Shown piece after piece: positions 15,001-28,994 of a DNA stretch of 64,000 nt. Position numbers and translations under genes: made by a program. This DNA comes from Crossaster papposus (taxonomy: Eukaryota; Echinodermata; Asteroidea; Velatida; Solasteridae), in assembly GCA_037893245.1 (NCBI GenBank), contig JBAIAA010000648.1, positions 1 through 64,000 of the forward strand. Direction: 5' to 3'. Each line of letters starts with the position of its first letter. The first letter of the stretch is position 1. The notes under the pieces are model-generated. The model saw only the letters and a list, made by a program, of their open reading frames with translations, ran no database searches and had not been told where the DNA came from.

Positions 15001-18000
15001 ACACTTTCTTGGACAGTACCCGAGAGTTTGGTGACCACAACCTCGGTCATGCTCAGGATTAATTATTCTTGAAAGTAGATTTCATTTTCATTACAAATAG
15101 TTTACGCAGGAGTGGTGCCGTGGGAGCGTGATGGGGCCCATAGCCCAGAGGTCCGAGGACCAAAAACCTCGCTTTGCTAACCTAGGTATTTTTTGGCTCT
15201 TCACAGGCTATTCCCACATTTTAATATATATTGTAGAATATTTTAGAATGTCTGCTATAATTTTGTTTGCATTTTCTAAATTTACATGAGGGCATAGTGG
15301 CCGCAGTTGAAGCGTGCTGGCCCATAACCCAGAGTCCGCAGGATCGAAAACCCTCGCTCCTGCTATACAATTTTTTGTATGACATGAGGTACTCGACTCG
15401 GAGTGTCAAAGTAGGGACACTTTCTTGGCTCAAGTACCCGAGGAGTTTGGTGACCACAACCCTCGGTCTGCTCAGGATAATTATTTTCTTGAAAGTGATT
15501 TCCATTTTCATTACAAAATAGTTTACGCAGAGTGGTGCCGTGGGAGGCGTGATGGGGCCCCATAACCCAGAGGCCCGAGGACCGAAACCTCGCTCTGCTA
15601 AAGAGGATTTTTTTGCTTCACTGTTATTCAAATTTAATAATATATTTTAGATTGTTTTTAGAATGGTCTGCTTTTATTTTGTTTGTTGTTTTTCTAAATT
15701 TACATGAGGCCATGGTGGCGCAGTGGAAGCTTGCTGGGCCTATAACCCAGAGTGCCGAGGATCAAAACTCGTTCTGCTGCTAATAAGTTTTTGGTAGGAC
15801 TTGAAGTACTCGACTCAGAGTGACAAAGTAGACCCTTTCTTGGTCAGTAACCGAGAGTGCGGATGATCACAACCTCGGTCTGAGCAGGATATTTTGTATT
15901 TGATAGGGATTTCATTTTCATTAAAATTAGTACGCAGAGTAGTCAGCGGGAGCGTGATGGGCCCATAGCCCAGAGGTCCGAGGACCAAAACCTCGCTTTT
16001 GCTAACTAGGTTTTTTGCTTCACTGCTAATTCACATTAAATAAATATTGTAGAATATTTTTAGAATGTTTGCTTTAATTTTGTTATGCATTTTCTAAATT
16101 TACATGAGGCATAGTGGCGCAGTTGAAGCGTGGCATAGGCCCATAACCCAGAGGTCCGAGGATCAGACTCGCTCTGGCTACAAGTTTTTTGGTATGACAT
16201 GAGTGTACTCGACAGCGAGTGACAAAGTAAGACACTTTCCTTGGTCAGTACCCGATGAGTTTGGTGACCACACCTCAGTCTGCTCAGGATAAATATTTTC
16301 TTGAAAGTGCATTTCATTTTACATTACAAATAGTTACGCAGAGTGGTGCCAGTGGGAGCGTGATTGGGCCCATAGGCCCAGAGGTCCGAGGACTCCAAAC
16401 CTCGCTTTGCTAACTAGTATTTTTGCTTCACTGCTATTCACATTTAATAAATTATTGTAGATAATTTTTAGGAATGTCTGCTTTAATTTTGTTTGCATTT
16501 TCTCAAATTTACATGAGCATATTGGCGCAGTGAAGCGTGCTGGCCCATAACCCAGAGGTCCGAGGGATCGAAAACCTCGCTCTGCTAACAAGTTTTTGGT
16601 ATGACATGAGGTACTCGACTCGGTATGTGACAAAGTAGACACTTTCTTGGTCAGTACCCGAGAGTTTGGTTGACCACAACCTCGGTCTGCTCCAGGATAA
16701 TTAATTTTCTTGAAACTTGATTTCCATTTTCATTACAAATATTTACGAGAGTGGTGCCGTGGGGAGCGTGATGGGCCCATAACCCAGAGGCCCGTGGACC
16801 GAAACCTCGCTCTGCTAAAGAGTATTTTTGCTTCACTGTATTCAAATTTAATAATTATTTTAGAATGTTTTTAGAATGTCTGCTTTTATTTTGTTTGTTG
16901 TTTTTCTAAATTTACATTGAGGCAATGGTGCGCAGTGGAAGCTTGCTGGGCTATAACCCAGAGTGCCGAGGCATCAAAAACCTTGTCTGCTGCTAATATG
17001 TTTTTGGTATGACTTGAAAGTACTCGACTCAGGAGTGGACAAAGTAACCCTTTCATGGTCAGTAACCGAGAGTTCGGATGCTCACAACTCCGGTCACTGC
17101 TCAGGATAATTTTGTATTTGATAGGGATTTCATTTTCATTAAAATATGTTACGCGAGATGTAGTGCAGCGGGAGCGTTGATGGGCCCATAGCCCAGAGGT
17201 CCGAGGACCAAAACCTCGCTTTGCTAACTATGGAGTATTTTGCTTCACTGCTATTCACATTTAAAAAAATATTGTAGAATGTTTTTTAGAAAGTCTGCTT
17301 TAATTTTGTTTGCATTTTCTAAATTTACATGAGGCATAGTGGCGCATGTTGAGCGTGCTGGGCCAATAACCCAGAGGTCCGAGGAAGTCGAAAACCTCGC
17401 ACTGCTGACAAGTTTTTGGTATTACATGAGGTACTCGACTCGGAGTGACAAAGTAGGACACTTTCTTGGTCAGTACCCGAGAGTTTGGTTGACCACAACC
17501 TCGGTCTGCTCAGGATAATTATTTTCTTGAAAGTGATTTCATTTTCATTACAATAGTTTCGCAGAGTGGTGCCGTGGGAGCAGTGATGGGCACCATAACC
17601 CAGAGGCCCGAGGACCGAAAACCTCGCCTCTGCTAAAGAGGTATTTTTGCTTCACTGTTATTCAAATTAATAATTATTTTATGATGTTTTTATGATTTCT
17701 GCTTTTATTTTGTTTGTTGTTTTTCTAAATTACATGAGGCATGGTGGCGCAGTGGAAGCTTGCTGGGCCCTATAACCCAGAGTGCCGAGGATCAAAACCC
17801 TCGTTCTGCTGCTAATAAGTTTTAGGTATGACTTGAAGTACTCGGACTCAGAGTGACAAGTAGGACCCTCATTTCTTGGTCAGTAACCGGAGAGGTCGGT
17901 GATCACAACCTCGGTCTGCTCAAGGATAATTTTGTATTTGATAGGGATTTCATTTTCATTAAAATAGTTACGCAGAGTAGTGCAGCGGGGAGTCATGGGA

Positions 18001-21000
18001 GTGATGGGCCTATAGCCCAGAGGTCCCGAGGACCAAAACCTCGCTTTGCTAACTAGAGATTTTGCTTCACTTGCTATGCACATTTAATACAAATATTGTA
18101 GAATGTTTTTAGATGTCTGCTTTAATTTGTTTGCATTTTCTAAATTTACATGAGGCATTAGTGGCGCAGTTGGAAGCGTGCTGGGCCCATAACCCAGAGG
18201 TCCGAGGATCGAAACCTCGCCTCTGCTAACAAGTTTTTGGATTTATGACATGAGGTACCGACTCGGAGTGACAAATGTAGACACTTTCTTGGTCAGTACC
18301 CGAGAGTTTGGTGACCACAACCACTCGGTCTGCTCATGGATAATTATTTTCTTGAATTGATTTTCATTTTCATTACAAATAAGTTACGCAGAGTGGTGCC
18401 GGGGAGCGTGATGGGGCCATAGCCCTCAGAGGTCCGTAGGGACCAAAACCTCGCTTTGCTACTAGGTATGTTTTGCTTCCTGCTATTCACATTTAATAAA
18501 TATTTGTATGAATGTTTTTAGAATGTCTGCCTTTAATTTTGTTTGCATTTTCCTAAATTTACATGTGGCATAGTGGCGCAGTTGAAAGCGTGCTGGGCCC
18601 ATAACCCAGAGGTCCGAGGATCGAAACCTCCGCTCTGCTAACAAGTTTTTGGTATGACATGAGGTACTCGACTCGGAGGTGACAAAGTAGACACTTTCTT
18701 GGTCAGTACCCGAGATGTTTGGTTGACCACAACCTCGGGTCTGCCTCAGGATAATATATTTTCTTGAAAGTGATTCCATTTTCCATTACAAAATAGTACG
18801 CAGAGTTGTGCCGTGGGAGCGTGATGGGCCCATAGCCCAGAGGTCCCGAGAGACCAAAACCTCGCTTGCTAACTAGGTATTTTTGCTTATCACTGCTATT
18901 CACATTTAAAAAATATTGTAGAATTTTTTAGAATGTCTGCTTTAATTTTGTTTGCATTTTCTAAATTTCCATGAGGCATAGTGGCGCAGTTGAAGCGTGC
19001 TGGGCCCATAACCCAGAGGTCCGAGGATCGAAAACCTCGCTCTGCTGACAAGTTTTTGGTAGGACATGAGGTACAGACTCGGGAGTGACAAAGTATACAC
19101 TTTCTTGGTCAGTACCGCGTGTTTGGTTGAACCAAACCTCGGTCTGCTCAGATAATTATTTTCTTGAAATGATTTCATTTTCATTACAAATAGTTACGCA
19201 GAGTGGTGCCGAGTGGGAGCGTGATGGGCCCAATAACCCAGAGGCCCCGAGGACGAAACCTCGCTCGCTAAAGAGGTAATTTTTGCATCACTGTTATTCA
19301 AATTTAATATTATTTTAGAATGTTTTTAGAATGTCTGCTTTTATTTTGTTTGTTGTTTTCTAAATTTACATGAGGGCATGGTGGCGCAGTGGAAGCTTGC
19401 TAGGGCCTATACCCCAGAGTGCCGAGGATCAAAACCTCGTTCTGCTGCTAAAAGTTTTGTTATGACTTGCAAGTACTCGACTCAGAGTGACAAAGTAGAC
19501 CCTTTCTTGTCAGTAACCGAGAGTTCGGATGATCACAAACCTCGTCTGCTCACGGATAATATTGTATTTGATAGGGATTCAATTTTCATTAAAAATAGTT
19601 ACGCAGAGTAGTGCAGCGGGAGCGTGATGGGCCTATAGCCCAAGAGGTCCGAGGACCCAAAAACCTAGCTTTGCTAACTAGGTATTTTTGCTTCACCTGC
19701 TATTCACATTTAATAAATATAGTAGAAATGTTTTTAGAATGTCTGCTTAATTTTGTTTTGCATTTTTCTAAATTTACATGAGGCATAGTGGGCAGTTGAA
19801 GCGTGCTGGGCCCATAACCCAGAGGTCCGAGGATCGAAACCCTCGCTCTGCTAACAAGTTTTTGTATGGGACATGAGGTACTCGACTCGGAGTGACAAAG
19901 TAGACACTTTCTTGGTCAGTACCCCGAGAGTTTGTTGACACAACCTCGGTCTGCTCAGGATAATTATTTCTTTGGAAAGTGATTTCATTTTCATTACAAA
20001 TAGTTACGCAGAAAGTGGTGCCAGTGGGAGCGTGATGGGGCCCATAGCCCAGAGGTCCGAGGACCAAAACCTCGCTTTGCTAACTAGGTATTTTTGCTCA
20101 CTGCTATTCTATCACATTTAATAAATATTGTAGAATGGGTTTTTAGAATGGTCTGCTTTAATTGTGTTTGCTTTTCTAAATTTACATGTCGGCATAGTGG
20201 CGCAAATGAAGCGTGCTGGGCCCATTAACCCAGGGTCCGAGGATCAGAAACCTCGCCTCTGCTAACAAGTTTTTGGTATGACATGAGGTATCGCTCCGGA
20301 GCTCGGAGTGACAAAGTAGACACTTTTCTTGGTCAGATACCCGAGGAGTTTGGTTAGACCACAACCTCGGTCTGCTCAGGATATTATTTTCTTGAAAGTG
20401 TGGATTCCATTTCATACAAATAGTACGCAGGAGTGGTGCCGTGGGAGCGTGGATGGGCCCATAACCCAAGGCCCGAGGGACCACGAAACCTCGCTCTGCT
20501 AAAGAGGTATTTTGCTTCACTGTTATTCAATTTAATAATTATTTTAGAATGTTTTTAGAATGTCTGCTTTTATTTTAGTTGTTGTTTTTTCTAAATTTAC
20601 CATGAGGCATGGGTGGCGCAGTGGAAGCTTGCTGGGCCTATACCCAGAGTGCCGAGTATCAAAACCACCCTCGTTCTGCTGCTAATAAGTTTTTGGTTTA
20701 TGACTTGAATTACTCGACTCAGAGTGACAAAGTAGACCCTTTCTTGGTCAGTAACCGAGGAGTCGGATGATCACAACCTCGGTCTGCTCAGGGATAATTT
20801 TTGTATTTGATAGGGATTTCATTTTTCATTAAAAATAGTTTCGCAGAGTAGTGCAAGCGGGGAGCGTGATGGTCCCATAGCCCAGGAGGTCCGAGGTCCA
20901 AAACCTCGCTTTGCTAACTAGGTATTTTTGCTCACTGCTATTTCACCATTAATAATATATTGGTAGAATGTTTTTAGAATGTCTGCTTTAATTTTGTTTG

Positions 21001-23935
21001 CAATTTCTAAATTTACAATGAGCATAGTGGGCGCAGTGAAAGCGTGCTGGGCCCATAACCCAGAGGTCCGATGGATCGAACTCGCTACTGCTAACAAGGT
21101 TTTTGGTATGACATGAGGTACTCGACTCGGAGTGACAATGTAGCACTTTCCTTGGTCAGTACCCGAGAGTTTGGTTGACCCACAACCTCGGGTCTGCTCA
21201 GGATATTATTTTTCATTGAAGAGTGATTTCTTTTTCATTACAAATAGTTAGCCAGAGTGGTGCCGTGGGAGCGTGATGGGCCCATACCCAGAGGCCCGAG
21301 GACCGAAAACTCGCTCAGGCTAAAGATGTATTTTGCGCTTCACTGTTATTCAAATTTAATAATTATTTTAGAATGTTTTTTAGATGTCTGCTTTATTTTG
21401 TTTGTTGTTTTTCTAAATTTACATGAGGCAATAGTGGCGCAGTGGAAGCTTGCTGGGCCTATAACCCAGAGTGCCGAGGATCAAAACCTTGTTCTGCTGC
21501 TAATAAGTTTTTGGTATGACTTGAAGTACTCGACTCAGATTGACAAAGTAGACCCCTTTCTTGGTCAGTAACCCGAGAGTTCCGGGATGATCACAACCTC
21601 GTCTGCTCAGGATTATTTTGTATTTGATAGGGATTTCATTTTCATTAAAAATAGTTACGCAGAGTAGTGCAGCGGGAGCGTGATGGCCATAGCCCAGAGG
21701 TCCGAGGACAAAACCTCGCTTTGCTAACTAGGTATTTTTTGCTTCACTGCTAATCACATTTAAAAATATTGTAGAATGTTTTAGAATGTCTGCTTTAAAT
21801 TTTGTTGCCATTTTCTAATTTACATGAGGCATATTGGCGCAGTTGAAGCGTGCTGGGCCCATAACGCAGAGGTCCGAGGATCGAAACCTCGCTCAGCTGA
21901 CAAGATTTTTGGTATGGCATGAGGTACTCGACTCGGAGTGACAAAGTAGACACTCCTTGGGTCTCTAGTACCACGAGAGTTTGGTTGACCACAACCTCGG
22001 TCTGCTCAGGATAATTATTTTCTTGAATGTGATTTCATTTTCATTACAAATAGTTACGCAGAGTGGTGCCGTGGGAGCGTGATTGGGCCCATAACCCAGA
22101 GGCCCGAGGACCGAAACGTCCGCTCTGCTAAAGAGGTATTTTTGCATTCACTGTTATTCAAATTTAATAATTATTTTAGATTGTTTTTAGAAGTTCGCTT
22201 TTATTTTGTTTGTTGTTTTTCTAAATTTACATGAGGCATGGTGGCGCAGTGGAGCTTGCTTGGGCCTATAACCCAGAGTCCGAGGATCAAACCTCGTTCT
22301 GCTGCTAATAAGTTTTTGGTATGACTTGAAGTACTCGACTCAGGAGTGACAAAGTAGACCCTTTCTTGGTCAGTAACCGGAGAGTTCGGATGATCCACAA
22401 CCTCGGTCTGCTCAGGGATAATTTTGTATTTGATAGGGATTCATTTTCATTAAAAATAGTTACGCCAGGAGTAGTGCAGCGGGGTCTTGATGGGCCTATA
22501 GCCCAGAGGTCCGAGGACCAAAACCTCGCTTTGCTAACTAGTAATTTTTTCTTCACTGCTATTCACATTTAATAAATATTGTAGATTGTTTTTAGAATGT
22601 CTGCTTTAATTTGGTTTGCCTCATTTTCTAAATTTACATTGAGGCATAGTGGCGCATTGAAGCGTGCTGGGCCCCATAACCCCAGAGGTCCGAGGATTCG
22701 AAACCTCGCTCTGCTAACAAGTTTTTGGGTCTAGTGAACATGAGGTACTCGACTCGGAGAGACAAAGTAGAACCACTTTCTTGGACAGTACCCCGAGAGT
22801 TTGGTTGACCACACCTCGGTCTGCTCAGATAATTATTTTCTTGAAAGTGATTTCATTTTCATACAAATAGTTACGCAGAGTGGTGCCGTGGGAGCATGAT
22901 GGGCCCATAACCCAGAGGCCCAAGGACCGAAACCCTCGCTCTGCTAAAGGAGGTATTTTTGCTTCACTGTTATTCCAAATTTAATAATTATTTTAGAATG
23001 TTTTTAGAATGTCCTGCTTTTAATTTTGTTTGTTGTTTTTCTAAATTTACATGAGGCATAGTGCGCAGTGGGAAGCTTGCTGGGCCTATAACCCAGAGTG
23101 CCGAGGGATCAAAACCCTTGTTCTGCTGCTAATAAGTTTTTGGTATGACTTGAAGTACTCGACTCACAGAGTGACACAAGTAGACCCCTTCTTGGTAGTA
23201 ACCGAGAGTTCGGATTGATCACAACCTCGGGTCTGCTCAGGGATAATTTTGTATTTGATAGGGATTTCATTTTCATTAAAAATAGTTACGCAGAGTAGTG
23301 CATCGGGAGCTTGATGGGCCCCATAGCCCATGAGGTCCGAGGACCCAAAACCTAGCTTTGCTAACTAGGTATTTTTGCTTCACTGCTAATCACATTTAAA
23401 AATATTGTAAGAAATGTTATTGAGAATGTCTGCTTTAATTTTGTTTGCATTTTCTAAATTTACATGATGCTAGTGGCGCTAGTTGAAAGCGTGCTGGGGC
23501 CCATAACGCAGAGGTCCGAGGATCGAAACCTCGCTCTGCTGACAAGATTTTGTGTATTGACATGAGGTACTCGACTCGGAGTGACCAAAGTAGACACTTT
23601 CTTGGTCAGTACCCGAAGTTTGGTTGACCACAACCTCGGTCTGCTCAGGCTAATTATTTTTTGAAAGTGATTTCATTTTCATTACAAATAGTTACGCAGA
23701 GTGGTGCCGTGGGAGCGTGATGGGGCCCATAACCCAGAGGCCCCGAGGACCGAAACCCTCGCTCTGCTAAAGAGGTATTTTGCTTCACTGTTAATTCAAA
23801 TTTAATAATTTTTTAGAATGTTTTATAGAAAGTCTGCTTTTATTTTTTTGTTGTTTTTCTAAATTTACATGAGGGCATGGTGTGGTCGCAGTGGAAGCTT
23901 GCCTCAGGGCCTATAACCCAGGGTGCCTGAGGATC

Positions 23936-23953
23936 AAAAAAACCCCCCCCCCC
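23936..23953. other. A7-C11 homopolymer burst in unit 5 (left arm)
   Basis: Replaces the usual aaaacctcg of the T-arm. No clean copy has it, so it is read as a base-calling artefact. Confidence 0.7.
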
Positions 23954-26900
23954 TCGTTCAGCTGCTAATAGTTTTGGTATGACATTGAAGTACTCGACTC
24001 AGAGTGAAAAGTAGACCCCTTTCTTGGTCAGTAACCGAGAGTTCGGATGAACACAACCTCGGTCTGCTCAGGATAATTTTGTATTTGATAGGGATTTTCA
24101 TTTTCATTAAAATAGTTACGCAGAGTAGTGCACGCGGGAGCTTGATGGGCCTATAGCCCAGAGGTCCGAGGACCAAAAACCTCGCTTTGCTAACTAGGTA
24201 TTTTTGCTTCACTGCTATTCACATTTAATATAAATATTGTAGAATGTTTTTAGATGTCTGCTTTAATTTGGTTCAGTATGCATTTTTCTAAATTTACATG
24301 AGGCCTAGTGGCGCAGTGAAAGCGTGCTGGGACCATAAACCAGAGGTCGAGGATCGAAACCTCGCTCTAGCTAACAAGTTTTTGGTATGGACATGAGGTA
24401 CTCGACTCGGAGTGACAAGTAGGACACTTTCTTGGTCAGTACCCGAGAGTTGGTTGACCACAACTCGGTCTGCTCAGATAATTATTTTCTTGAATATTAG
24501 TGATTTCAATTTATCATTACAAATAGTTACGCAGAGTGGTGCCCGTGGGAGCGTGATGGGCCATAGGCCCAGAGGTCCGAGGACCAAAACCTCGCTTTGC
24601 TAACTAGGTATTTTTGCTTCACTGCCCTATTCACATTTAATAATATATTGTAGAATATTTTTAGAATGTCTGCTTTAATTTTGTTTGCATTTCTAAATTT
24701 ACATGAGCATAGTGGCGCAGTGAAGCGTGCTGGGCCCATAACCAGAGGTCCGAGGGATCGAAACCTCGCTCTGCTAAAGAGTGTATTTTTGCTTCACAGC
24801 TATTCACATTTAATAAATATTGTAGAATATTTTTATGAATGTCTCTGCTTTAATTTTGTTTGCATTTTCTAAAATTTACATGAGCATAGTGGTCGCAGTT
24901 GTGAAGCGTGCTGGGCCCATACCCAGAGGATCCGAGGATCGGAAACCTCGCTCTGCTAAAGGGTATTTTTGCTTCACTGTTATTCAAAATTTAAATAATT
25001 ATTTTAGAATGTTTTTATGAATGTCTGCTTTTATTTTGTTTGTTGTTTTTCCTAAATTTTACATGAGGCATGGTGGCGCTAGTGGAAGCTTGCTGGGCCT
25101 ATAACCCAGAGTGCCGAGGGATCAAAAACCTTGTTTCTGCTGCTATTAAGTTTCTTGGTATGACTTGAAGGACTCGACTCCAGAGTGACAAAGTAGACCC
25201 TTCTTGGTCAGTAACCGAGAGTCGGATGATCACAACCTCGGTCTGCTCAGGATAATTTTGTATTTGATAGGGATTTCATTTCATTAAAAATTAGTTACGC
25301 AGAGTAGTGCAGCGGGAGCGTGGATGGGCCCATAGCCCAGAGGTCCGAGGACCAAAACCATCGCTTTTGCTAACTAGGTATTGTTTGCTTCACTGCTATT
25401 ACACATTAAAAAATATTGTAGAATGTTTTTAGATGTCTGCTTTAATTTTGTTAGCATTTTCTAAATTTACATGAGGCATAGTGGCGCAGTTGAAGCGTGC
25501 TGGGCCCATAACCCAGAGGTCCGAGGGATCGAAACCTCGCTCTGCTGACAAGTTTTTGGTTATGACATTGAGGTACCTGACTCGAGTGACAAAGTAGACA
25601 CTTTCTTGGTCAGTACCTGAGAGTTTGGTTGACCAAACCTCGGTCTGCTCAGGATAATTATTTTCTTGAAGTGATTTCATTTTCATTACAAATAGTACGC
25701 AGAGTGGTGCCCGTGGGAGCGTGATGGGCCCATAACCCCAGGAGGCCCGAGGACCGCAACCTCGCTCTGCTAAAGAGTATTTTTGCTTCACTGTTAATCA
25801 AATTTTAATAATTATTTTAGAATTGTTTTAGAATGTCTGCTTTATTTTGTTTGTTGTTTTTCTAAAATTACATGAGGCATGGTGGCGGCAGTGGAGCTTG
25901 CTGGGCCTATAACCCAGAGTGCGAGGATCAAAACCCTCGTTCTGGCTGCTAATAAGTTTTTGGTATGACTTGAAGTACTCGACTCCAGAGTGACAAAGTA
26001 GACCCTGTCTTGGTCAGTACCGAGAGTTCGGATGATCACACCTCGGTCCTGCTCAGGATAATTTTGTATTTGATAGGGATTTCAATTTTCATTAAAAATA
26101 GTACGCAGAGTAGTGCAGCGGGAGCTTGATGGGGCCTATATGCCCAGAGGTCCCGAGGACCAAACCATCGCTTTGCTAACTAGGATTTTTGGCTTCCACT
26201 GCTATTCACATTTAAATAAATATTTGTAGAATGTTTTTAGAATGTCTGCATTTATTTTGGCTTTGCATTTTCTAAATTTTCATGAGGCATAGTGGCGCAG
26301 TGAAGCGTGCTGGGGCCCATAACCCAGAGGTCCGAGGATCGAAACCTCGCTCTGCTAACAAGTTTTTGGTATGACATGAGGTACTCGACCTCGGGGATGT
26401 GACAAGTAGACACTTTCTTGGTCAGTACCCGAGAGTTTGGTTGACCACAACCTCGGTCTGCTCACGGATAATTATTTTCTTGAAAGTGATTTCATTTTTC
26501 ATACAAATAGTTACGCAAGGTGGTGCCCGTGGGAGCGTGATGGGCCCATAGCCCAGAGGTCCCGAGGACCAAAACCTCGCTTTGCTAACTAGGTATTTTT
26601 GCTTCACTGCTATTCACATTTATTAAATATTGTAGAGATTTTTTAGAATGTCTGCTTTAATTTTGTTTGCATTTTCTAAATTTACATGAGGCATATTGGC
26701 GCAGTTGAAGCGTGCCTGGGCCCTTAACCCAGAGGTCCGAGGATCGAAACCTCGCTCTTGCTAAATGAGGTTTTTTGCCTTCACTGTTATTCAAATTTAT
26801 AATTATTTTAGGAATGTTTTTAGAATGTCTGCTTTTATTTTGTTTGTTGTTTTTTACTAAATTACATGATGGCATGGTGGGCGCAGTGGAAGCTTGTGGG

Positions 26901-27267
26901 CCCTATAACCCAGAGTGCCGAGGATCAAAAACTCGTTCCCTGCTGCTAATAAGTTTTGGTATGACTTGAAGTACTCGACTCGAGTGACAAAGTAGGACCC
27001 TTTCTTGGTCAGTAACCGAGAGTTCGGATGATCACAACATCGTCTGCTCAGGATAATTTGTATTTGATAGGGATTTCATTTTCAATAAAAATAGTTACGC
27101 CAGAGTAGTGCAGCGGGAGCTTGATGGGCCTATAGCCCAGAGGTCCGAGGACCAAAACCTCGCTTTGCTAACTAGTATTTTTGCTTCACTGCTATTCACA
27201 TTAATAAATATTGTAGAATGTTTTAGAAGTCTGCTTTTATTTGGTTTCATTTTCTAAATTGACATGA

Positions 27268-27339
27268 GGCATAGTGCCGCAGTTGAAGCGTGCTGGGCCC
27301 ATAACCCAGAGGTCCGAGGATCGAAACCTCGCTCTGCTA
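27268..27339 (+). tRNA. Left-arm unit 1, an unusually intact copy
   Basis: A rare left-arm unit 1 of full 72-nt length. It differs from the right-arm consensus by one base (tgccgcag for tggcgcag). Most left-arm units carry one to several indels, so the rest are not listed singly. Confidence 0.6.
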
Positions 27340-28975
27340 ACAAGTTTTTGTATGACATGAGGTACTCGACTCGGAGTGACAAAGTAGGACACTTTCTTGG
27401 TCAGTACCCGAGAGTTTGGTTGACCAAATCCTCGGTCTGCTCAGGATAAATATTTTCTTGAAAGTGATTTCATTTTCATTACAATAGTTACGCAGAGTGG
27501 TGCCGTGGAGGCGTGATGGGCCCATAGCCAGAGGTCCGAGGGACCAAACCTCGCTTTGCTAACTAGGTATTTTGCTTCACTGCTATTCACATTTAATAAA
27601 TATTGTAGAAATATTTTTAGAATGTCTGCTTTAATTTTGTTTGCATTTTCTAATTTTACATGAGGCAATAGTGGCTGCCAGATTTGAAAAGCGTGCTGGG
27701 CCCAATACACCAGAGGTCCCGAGGATCGAAACCCACGGCTCTGCTAACAAGTTTTTGGTATGACATGAGGTTCTCGACTCGGAGTGAACAAAGTAGACAC
27801 TTTCTTGGTCAGTACCCGAGAGTTTAATGGTGACCACAACCTCGGTCTGCTCAGGATAATTATTTTCTTGAAAGTGATTCATTTTCATTACAAATAGGTT
27901 ACGCAGGAGTGGTGCCGTGGGAGCGTGATGGGCCCATAACACCCAGAGGCCCGAGGACCGAAACCCTCGCTCTGCTAAAAAGGTATTTTTGCTTCACTGT
28001 TATTCAATTTAATAATTATTTTAGAAATGTTTTTAGGAATGTCTGCTTTTATTTTGTTTGTTGTTTTTCTAAATTTACATGAGGCATGGTGGCGCAGTGG
28101 AAGCTTGCTGGGGCAGGGGGTAACCCAGAGTGCCGAGGATCAAAAACCTCGTTCTAGCTGCTATAAGTTTTTGGTATGACTTGAACGACTCTGACTCAGA
28201 GTGACAAAGTAGACCCCTTCTTGGTCCTAGTAACCGAGAGTTCGGATGATCACAACCTCGGTCTTGCTCAGGATAATTTTGTATTTGATAGGGATTTCAT
28301 TTTCATTAAAAATAGTTACGCAGAGTAGTGCAGCGGGAGCTTGATGGGCCTATAGCCCAGAGTCCGAGGACCAAAACCTCGCTTTGCTACCTAGGTATTT
28401 TTTGCTTCACTGCTATTCCCATTTAATAAATATTGTAGAATGTTTTTAGAATGTCCTGCTTTATTTGGTTTGCATTTTCTAATTTACATGACAGGGCATA
28501 GTGGCGCAGTTGAAGCGTGCTGGGCCCATACCCAAGAGGTACCGAGGATCAAACCTCGCTCTGCTACAAGTTTTTGGCTATGACATGAGGTACACGACTC
28601 GGAGTGGCAAAGTAGACACTTCTTGGTCAAGTACCCGAGAGTTTGGTTGACCACATCCTCCGGTCTGCTCAGGATAATTATTTTCTTGAAAGTGATTTCA
28701 TTTTCAATTACAAATAGTTTACGCAGAGTGGTGCCGTGGGAGCGTGATGGGCCCCAAGCCCAGAGGTCCGAGGACCAAAACTACGCTTTGCTACTAGGTC
28801 TTTTTGCCTTCACTGCCCTATTCACCATTTAATAAATATTGTAGAATATTTTTAGAATGTCTGCTTTAATTTTGTTTGCATTTTCTAAATTTACATGAGG
28901 CATAGTGGCGCAGTGAAGCGTGCTGGGCCCTATAACTCAGAGGTCCGAGGATCGAAACCTCGCTCTGCTAACAAA

Positions 28976-28994
28976 GGGTTTTTTTTTTTGGGGG
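28976..28994. other. G3-T11-G5 burst after unit 1 (left arm)
   Basis: Expands the normal gtttttgg terminator region. No counterpart in the clean arm. Confidence 0.7.

Noticed and set aside
28112..28125. G-rich stretch tggggcaggggg as a possible G-quadruplex
   Set aside because: It replaces the normal tgggcctata of unit 5 in a single noisy left-arm copy and has no clean counterpart.
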